DNA of 64,000 nucleotides from Micromonospora echinospora (GTDB lineage: Bacteria; Actinomycetota; Actinomycetes; Mycobacteriales; Micromonosporaceae). The notes under the pieces are model-generated. The model saw nothing but the letters and a program-made list of their open reading frames with translations, ran no database searches and was not told the origin of the DNA. The stretch is taken from positions 4,665,001-4,729,000 of the forward strand of contig NZ_LT607413.1 of assembly GCF_900091495.1 (NCBI RefSeq), written 5' to 3'. Below, piece by piece: positions 58,850 to 64,000 of the stretch; within the stretch, counting starts at the first letter, position 1, and every line of letters begins with the position of its first letter. The translations under genes were made by a program, and so were the position numbers.

Positions 58850-59425
58850 GTGGGGACGCGAATCGCTGCCTTTCATCTGTGTGCTCAGACGCCGGGAGTG
58901 GCTTCCACCTGCGCTGAGACCGCTGCGCCCGCACTGGTGGTGGCCTCGGTGAGTCTTGGCCGCTCGCGTCCGCGCCAGCCCGACGAGCAGTTCGTCGAGG
59001 CACTCGTACCTATCCCGCTGCCGGTCGCATCGCCGGAGCCGGCACCGCTGCCGACATTGCCCGCGCTCGCCGCGGGCATTGGCGACGGCGTGCTGTTCGA
59101 CGTAGGTCGCCCCGACGCCGCCGGCCGCGTCACCGCTCGTGCACTGCTGCGGGCGTTGGGCTGGACACCGGGCCTCACGCTGCACGTCGACGTCGTGACC
59201 GGCGCAATCCTGATCACCCCGGCCGTCGACGGCGCGCACGTCGTGGGCACCCGCGAGGAACTGCCGCTGCCGGCCGCCGCCCGACACCTGTGCGGCATCG
59301 CCACCGGCGAACCCGTACTCCTGGCCGCCCTGCCCCGCCAGAACCGCATCCTCGTGCACCCCTCACACACCATCACCGCGGTCCTGGCCGACCTGCACGC
59401 CCGCATCCTCGGAGAACCCTCATGA
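58850..59425 (+). CDS. AbrB-like small protein beside integrase
   Basis: Up to 191 residues, start uncertain (GTG 58850 or a later GTG). The C-terminal 100 residues (VGRPDAAGRVTARALLRALGWTPGLTLHVDVVTGAILITP) fit a looped-hinge SpoVT-AbrB-like DNA-binding fold; the N-terminal part is low complexity. Its last bases overlap the integrase ATG (ATGA), so the two are coupled. Similar small genes precede tyrosine integrases of actinobacterial elements and may act as excisionase or regulator. Assignment is by context and pattern. Confidence 0.6.
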   Translation: MGTRIAAFHLCAQTPGVASTCAETAAPALVVASVSLGRSRPRQPDEQFVEALVPIPLPVASPEPAPLPTLPALAAGIGDGVLFDVGRPDAAGRVTARALLRALGWTPGLTLHVDVVTGAILITPAVDGAHVVGTREELPLPAAARHLCGIATGEPVLLAALPRQNRILVHPSHTITAVLADLHARILGEPS

Positions 59426-60501
59426 CCACGGATCCCGATCGTGTCGCCACCGCCCGAGCGCTGCTCGAGCACCTCGGCATCACCGCCGCCGACCTCACCG
59501 GCAGTAATCGGCCTGCCGTGCCGACAGTCGCCGAGTACCTTCCCGCTGTCGTCGCCGCAGCGAGCCCGGGCACCCGACGCACCTACGGCAGCTCCTGGCG
59601 GCGCATGGCCGCCGCCTTCGGCGACCGGCGCATCGACGCGGTACGCGCCAGCGACCTCGAAGCCCTCATGCGACAGGCCGCCGCCGACGCTCGCCCTCGC
59701 CGTACCTCACGCCACGGGCGGCACGCCGGCGAGCACCTCGTCGCCGCCGCCCGCGCCTTCTACAACCGCGCTATCGCCGACGGCTATCTGACCACCGTGG
59801 ACAGCCCTGCCCACCGGATCCGCAAACCCCGCCGGCTACCCAACACTCGCCGCGCTCTCACCCCCGACGAACTGTCCGACATCAACGCCGCCGCCCGCAG
59901 CGGCGGTAACGACATCGTGCTCGACGCCCTACTGCTGCGCCTGCACACCGAAACTGCCTGCCGACGAGGCGGCGCTCTTGCGCTACGCCTGATCGACCTG
60001 GACACCGACCATGCGCTCATCCGCCTGTCCGAGAAGGGTGGCACGCAACGCTGGCAGCCCATCACACCGATGCTCGCCAGCCGACTGGACGATCACGCCC
60101 GAGCCCGCGGCGCCGTCGTACCGACCGAAGCGCTGCTGCGCTACCGCAATGGCCAACCCGCCACGTACCGGCGCTACGACCTGCTCTGGGCCCGCATCGG
60201 CCGGCAGTTACCATGGGTCACCGTGCACGGCATCACCACCCACTGGCTCCGCCACACCACCCTCACCTGGGTCGAGCGCCACTTCGGCTACGGGGTGGCA
60301 CGCGCCTACGCCGGACACACCGATCGCCGCGGACCCGCCACCACCACCTACATCAAAGCCGACCTGCACGCCGTCGCCACCGCGCTGGCCGCCCTTACCG
60401 GGCAACCCCATCCACTCGCTACGTCCGCACCGATGGACGCTATCGTCGGACAGGCATCGACCGGGTCGTCGTTGAACCGCACCGACGGCGATCAGACCTA
60501 G
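59422..60501 (+). CDS. Tyrosine recombinase (integrase)
   Basis: 359 residues. A SAM-like N-terminal domain at about 30-135 (PTVAEYLPAVVAAASPGTRRTYGSSWRRM) and a catalytic domain from about 150. The active-site set is visible: Arg in TACRRGGALA, Lys in SEKGGTQRW, HxxR in THWLRHTTL, His in YAGHTDRRG and the nucleophile Tyr in TTTYIKADL. It is intact and therefore probably functional for element integration, plausibly at the adjacent tRNA-Leu 3' end, although no second attachment copy appears in the window. The gene ends overlapping a convergent gene by four bases. Confidence 0.9.
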   Translation: MTTDPDRVATARALLEHLGITAADLTGSNRPAVPTVAEYLPAVVAAASPGTRRTYGSSWRRMAAAFGDRRIDAVRASDLEALMRQAAADARPRRTSRHGRHAGEHLVAAARAFYNRAIADGYLTTVDSPAHRIRKPRRLPNTRRALTPDELSDINAAARSGGNDIVLDALLLRLHTETACRRGGALALRLIDLDTDHALIRLSEKGGTQRWQPITPMLASRLDDHARARGAVVPTEALLRYRNGQPATYRRYDLLWARIGRQLPWVTVHGITTHWLRHTTLTWVERHFGYGVARAYAGHTDRRGPATTTYIKADLHAVATALAALTGQPHPLATSAPMDAIVGQASTGSSLNRTDGDQT

Positions 60502-61505
60502 GCCGTGATCGTGTCCTTGATCTGAAGTACGACTGGCCCTGCCGCTGTTGGAGCGATCCAAGCTTCGTAGGTGGGATTGCGAGTGTCGGTCTTCGTGGTT
60601 CCGAGCCAGGTATAGCGCACAGCCAACTCGTATGTGCCCTTGACGCGGTAGATTGCGAACTTCGGATCGAAGGTGGCGCGAGCGGTTAAAAGTGGATCAC
60701 CCGTGGAAGACCATTTGACCTTCTCGGCGCCCGACGGCGGACTCCATTCGGGGCATCCAGCCGGCATAGCCGACTTGGCGTCTCGCACGCATCGTGTGAA
60801 GGCGTCGTTCAGTTTCGCGGCGACCAGCTCCCAAGGCAACTTGGGATCTTGCTTCATTACATCGGGGTCGCCTACGGCCGAGTGCTCCTTGATCTCCTGG
60901 ACGTCAAGCCTCCCATCGACCCACTTCACCTTGGCCCAGTACTTCGCTGGCGTCACGACGCGGCGTAGCTCCTTCGAAGCGGTGTAGTCCGCCGTCACCA
61001 TGACGGTCCCGAGCATGTCGAAGCGGCTGTCCGCTTCGGTGTAGTGAATGACCGTAGCTTCCAGAGGGTTGCCGTAGAAGACCCAACGGACCTTGGAGAC
61101 GTCCGACGTCTCGACGATGGATTGCGGGCAATTGGCCGGGGTCGCAGACGGTGACTTCGCGCACTTGTCGAGCCAGTCACCTGCAGCCGCGACCACGGCC
61201 TCCTGCTTCACCTCAGCCGGCCAGGGATCTGACGTCGCAGGGAACGGCTCATCTCCGCCGAAGATGAAGTAGCCCAAGACAGCAAGAACGACGACGACGC
61301 CCAGTCCGCCACCACCCGCGGCTGCTGCCGCACCACCTCCCGATCCAGACTCTGTTGCCTCATCGTCCCTGAGGTCGACATTCGCCCTGGTTCCATAGTG
61401 GCGATGGTGATGCGTGTGGGTGCTCTTATCGACGTTTCCTTCGTAGTAGGACCCCTTGACGTTGGCCTGACGCTCGCCACCAAAGCCAGTTTGCCGATCT
61501 ACCAC
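60498..61505 (-). CDS. Membrane protein with RQANV motif, function unknown
   Basis: 335 residues. An N-terminal motif (QTGFGGERQANVKG, residues about 5-18) precedes a His-rich stretch (THTHHHRHYG), a Gly/Ser/Ala linker, one membrane helix (GLGVVVVLAVLGYFIFGG) and about 240 extracytoplasmic residues with three cysteine-flanked segments (CAKSPSATPANCPQ, CVRDAKSAMPAGCPEW). The two cysteine segments and following sequence look like a duplicated domain. Codon use is less GC-biased than upstream genes. GTG 61505 begins two bases after the neighbour's stop. No homologue is recognised. Confidence 0.68.
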   Translation of the reverse strand: MVDRQTGFGGERQANVKGSYYEGNVDKSTHTHHHRHYGTRANVDLRDDEATESGSGGGAAAAAGGGGLGVVVVLAVLGYFIFGGDEPFPATSDPWPAEVKQEAVVAAAGDWLDKCAKSPSATPANCPQSIVETSDVSKVRWVFYGNPLEATVIHYTEADSRFDMLGTVMVTADYTASKELRRVVTPAKYWAKVKWVDGRLDVQEIKEHSAVGDPDVMKQDPKLPWELVAAKLNDAFTRCVRDAKSAMPAGCPEWSPPSGAEKVKWSSTGDPLLTARATFDPKFAIYRVKGTYELAVRYTWLGTTKTDTRNPTYEAWIAPTAAGPVVLQIKDTITA

Positions 61506-61597
61506 GCTTACCTGCCCTCGCGATCATGGCCTCGCTCGAAGTAGTCGCCCGCGACGTTGGCCTGGCGCCCGCCACTGAACCCGACCTGGTTGACCAC
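61441..61597 (-). repeat. Tandem duplication encoding the GFxGxRQANVxGxY motif
   Basis: Segments 61441-61505 and 61536-61597 align along most of their length, with GACGTTGGCCTG shared exactly. One encodes the end of the upstream small protein and the other the beginning of the next. Confidence 0.7.
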
Positions 61598-61846
61598 AGG
61601 GCCAGCTCTCCCGGACTTCGCCGGGCCGCTCAAGCTGTCCCGATCTTGAGCGCCAGACGAGGATGCCGAGCCGCTGGCGCTTCGAATTGTCAAAATCACA
61701 CCGACGATCGCTACCGGTAACGCGATGATGTTTGCCCAGGCCGCCGCGCCGTCGAGGCTTCCGCTAAAGATCATTACTAGCGAGACAACGATCATCAGAA
61801 AGAGCGCGCAGGCGGTCAACTGTCGTTTGGGCACGACGTCCATCAT
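61508..61846 (-). CDS. Small two-helix membrane protein with C-terminal RQANV motif
   Basis: 112 residues from ATG 61846 (ATG 61843 also possible). Two membrane segments (ACALFLMIVVSLVMIFSG and ANIIALPVAIVGVILTI) are followed by a polar Ser/Gly region and a C-terminal QVGFSGGRQANVAGDYFE motif shared with the start of the next protein. The two genes abut, so they are cotranscribed. Function unknown; the shared motif suggests the two proteins contact each other or the same partner. Confidence 0.6.
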   Translation of the reverse strand: MMDVVPKRQLTACALFLMIVVSLVMIFSGSLDGAAAWANIIALPVAIVGVILTIRSASGSASSSGAQDRDSLSGPAKSGRAGPVVNQVGFSGGRQANVAGDYFERGHDREGR

Positions 61847-62271
61847 GGGCGATGGTTGCAAACGTGCGGAAGCTCCGACGATAAGAAGTGTCCTTGATCT
61901 GCCACGTCGGCGACGTACTTCTTCGTGGTGCGGCTTGCCCGCCGTTCGAAGGGCGCAGGGCTATCCGTGAGCAGCAGTCGGTGTGGCACGGCGATGCGGC
62001 GGCCGACTCAACGGCTCCTCGTCGCAGCATCCATCGGTCGCGAGCTGCCTGCCGCGGCTGGGTGGCATCCGGGATCCCATCGTCACCAAGGCGACCGTCA
62101 CCGCCGAAGCCGACGTCAGTGACGCATGACGACGATGGTCCCGGGCTGGGTCGTTGCTACCGCTCTTGCATGCCTTAGCGGCCAGCTGCACCCCTTCGAT
62201 TAACCCGGAAACGTCGGCATCCGCAGCTGATCAAAGACGCGTTGAAGCCGACGCGCAACCGCCTGATGGAG
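61847..62271. other. 425-base region without supportable gene
   Basis: Less GC-rich than the chromosome core. Short open frames on both strands lack ribosome sites, domain patterns and codon bias. I see no RNA gene or strong hairpin. It may be relics of element turnover. Confidence 0.5.
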
Positions 62272-63180
62272 TCAGCGCAGACCGTGCTGCGCGGCGACGC
62301 TCTCGGCTACCTTCCGGTGAGTGCCGGCTAGTCCCTGGGTGTCGAGCGCGCCGGCGAAGGGCTTGCTGCTGTCTGGTTTGACGAGCCGGCCGCGGCGTAC
62401 CCAGACGTCGGTGGGGCGGATCAGATAGTTGGTGGTCAGGATTGTGGCCCTGTGCGCGAGGAGGAACTCGAGGATGCGGTGCAGTTTCTCGCTGTTGCGC
62501 GAGTACCGGCTCAGCGCCGACGTGCACAGTACGAAATCGCCTTCGGCGGCCTTCCCAAGCAGGTCTACCAAGCCCTGGTCGAAGCGCGGGTCGATCGCGC
62601 TGAACACGGTCACCGCGTCGTCGGCCGACGGCGGTGCCGTGACTACCTCATCGCCGCAAGGCAGGCTGGGCGTGGGTGCCGACGGTAGGCGCAGTGGACC
62701 GCGACCGCCGTCGGCGAAGGTGTCGGTCAGCGCGTCCAGACACGCCCACGCACGCGGATAGCGCCCGGCCAGCCCGGCGAAAGGGTTCGGATCCTGAGCG
62801 GCGATGGGCTGGCGGCGACGCGCGGCCAGCAGATGCGACAGCGGACCCGCCGCGTACTCCGTCGCCGGGATGATCCCGCTGTCAAGCGGACCGTCGTGGT
62901 GTGCCTGCTCGAGCAGGCTGTTTCGCACCACGAGGGTGACCTTGGCCTTCAGGTCCAGCGGTGACGCAAGCGGCTCGTGGTCGAACACCTCCTCGACGAA
63001 CGGCGCGATCAGCACATCCTGCTCACGCTGCGGCAGGGCCGCCAGCGCCTCAGCCCGCTGCAACACGTCGTCGCCGATACGGCGGGCCAGATCCTCGTCT
63101 ACGTCGCATGCTTCAGTCAGCATGCTGGGCAGCACGTCCCGGCAGAATTTGACCATGTGAGTGGGATCAGGGGCGGTCAT
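62272..63180 (-). CDS. Unknown protein with serine-recombinase-like C-terminal segment
   Basis: 302 residues from ATG 63180, which has GGAGG 11 bases upstream. Residues about 1-130 are helical and unrecognised; residues about 215-290 (DFVLCTSALSRYSRNSEKLHRILEFLLAH, then ATILTTNYLI) resemble the second half of a serine-recombinase catalytic domain, with the conserved S-R-x-x-R-N pattern. The N-terminal catalytic serine strand (R-x-S) is not obvious, so activity is doubtful. It lies in the accessory segment downstream of the integrase. Confidence 0.55.
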   Translation of the reverse strand: MTAPDPTHMVKFCRDVLPSMLTEACDVDEDLARRIGDDVLQRAEALAALPQREQDVLIAPFVEEVFDHEPLASPLDLKAKVTLVVRNSLLEQAHHDGPLDSGIIPATEYAAGPLSHLLAARRRQPIAAQDPNPFAGLAGRYPRAWACLDALTDTFADGGRGPLRLPSAPTPSLPCGDEVVTAPPSADDAVTVFSAIDPRFDQGLVDLLGKAAEGDFVLCTSALSRYSRNSEKLHRILEFLLAHRATILTTNYLIRPTDVWVRRGRLVKPDSSKPFAGALDTQGLAGTHRKVAESVAAQHGLR

Positions 63181-63293
63181 CCCGATTGCCTCCGTCGGAT
63201 TCGGACCAGGTGTCGACAGCGCCACACCCTAAGCAGATCGACGCGTTGTCGCGACAGACGCGCCATGGCGCAATCCTCAGGGGAGCGAAGGAC

Positions 63294-63977
63294 TCAGGCG
63301 GGCAGCATGGCCTGTGCCGGCGTCAGCCAGTCGGCCCGTATGTGTTGCTGGGTCTGTTCGGTGACGCCCCAGTGGCCGCCGAAGGGCATCGCGTCTGCAG
63401 GGAAGGCGTACGACGCCAGGGGGTTGTCGAACCGGGTGATTCGCGGCCGGTAGGGGCCGCCAGGGAACCACTCGTGCACCGAGAAGACAGCCGAGACCCG
63501 CTGGTGCTTGCCGGCGGTGCGGTCACGGCCGGTGCCGAAGAACCCGTCACCCTTACGGATCATGGCCCCGCTCAAGATCTGGACTGCTGACGTGCCGGTC
63601 AATGCCTCGTGAACGTCCCGGATGTCGCACATGGTGTCACGAATGCCAGCCACGATCGCGAACGGCCTGTCGCGTAGCTCGTACTTCACGGCCTTCTCCT
63701 CGATCCGCGCCCGCAGCCTGGCTGCGGAATCGACAACACCGCCGATTGCCGCGCCATTGACCACGATGTCGTCGTCGGCGCAGATGCGGTAGCCGGCGGG
63801 CAGCGCAAGGAAACGGACGTCGATGTCGACGGCTGCGCTGCGGTACATCGTCCCGGGCACACCATGCTCGACGGGCAACGCGGCCGGATCGTCGCGCAGC
63901 TGGGCGATCGTCTTGTCGATCCAGGCGACGAGCGGGCGCATCCGCGGGGCACGGTCCCACCGGCGGATCTCCACCAT
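63294..63977 (-). CDS. Unknown protein, possibly continuing past the window edge
   Basis: 227 residues from ATG 63977, but the frame stays open to the last base, so the real start may lie outside. Visible pieces are EIRRWDRAPRMRPLVAWIDKTIAQL, a central RFLALPAGYRICADDDIVVNG stretch, and the C-terminal VSAVFSVHEWFPGGPYRPRITRFDNPLASYAF. No domain, signal or membrane segment is recognised. It is in line with the preceding recombinase-like gene, 113 bases apart, on the minus strand. Confidence 0.5.
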   Translation of the reverse strand: MVEIRRWDRAPRMRPLVAWIDKTIAQLRDDPAALPVEHGVPGTMYRSAAVDIDVRFLALPAGYRICADDDIVVNGAAIGGVVDSAARLRARIEEKAVKYELRDRPFAIVAGIRDTMCDIRDVHEALTGTSAVQILSGAMIRKGDGFFGTGRDRTAGKHQRVSAVFSVHEWFPGGPYRPRITRFDNPLASYAFPADAMPFGGHWGVTEQTQQHIRADWLTPAQAMLPA

Positions 63978-64000
63978 GATCGAGTGAGTGGTCAGCGTCA

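Noticed and set aside
61888..62178. Small plus-strand frame of 96 codons in the accessory segment
   Set aside because: No ribosome site, domain or composition support.

Overview
The window is GC-rich actinobacterial DNA: G/C-ending codons, many GTG starts, short ATGA/GTGA overlaps, a Cvn-type sensor pair, F420-type and mycothiol-type enzymes, and CebR-type operators. The mix of cellulase, three-operator cellulose control, a 2957-2998 hairpin of a kind I remember from Micromonospora genomes, and wall-lytic enzymes points to Micromonosporaceae, probably Micromonospora or a close relative. That placement is inference.

Layout. (1) 1-2947: the end of a SugABC-type trehalose/disaccharide importer. 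(2) 3040-10963: housekeeping and stress genes (PRC-barrel/DUF2382, DUF4190, O-antigen-ligase-like, GNAT, WrbA), an orphan PhzE-like anthranilate-synthase-family enzyme and an FGGY kinase. (3) 11063-14079: a CvnA-CvnB pair without CvnC/CvnD. (4) 14194-19515: a cellulose block, a cytosolic GH1 beta-glucosidase diverging from a secreted CBM2-GH48 cellobiohydrolase, with three CebR-type palindromes between or near them. A C6-loop small RNA candidate follows.

(5) 19947-38580 is the most interesting region. A minus-strand run of four secreted proteins (lysozyme-like, transglycosylase-like plus amidase, antigen-85-like esterase, M23 endopeptidase) diverges from a plus-strand run of GH172/DUF2961 furanosidase, GH43/GH32-like furanosidase, a ribose-type sugar ABC importer and an L-fucose/arabinose-type isomerase. 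A LacI repressor gene closes the locus. Four of the secreted proteins end in the same six-repeat VCBS/FG-GAP module, and in three genes parts of the module are almost identical DNA. AATCGATT-type operators lie at both divergent promoters and before lacI, with a weaker match before the importer. My reading is a coordinated system for dismantling an arabinogalactan-peptidoglycan wall outside the cell and importing the released pentose.

(6) 38756-48513: mixed metabolic and membrane genes, including a TetX-like flavin monooxygenase divergent from a TetR regulator with a shared palindrome, and an ArsR-type regulator under a perfect 43-bp palindrome. (7) 48689-58460: a minus-strand block of TPR/FN3 protein, FN3-repeat protein, MoxR ATPase, DUF58 and transglutaminase-like TgpA. 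(8) From 58725: tRNA-Leu(GAG), then an AbrB-like/tyrosine-integrase pair and poorly characterised genes, probably the left end of an integrated element that runs beyond the window.
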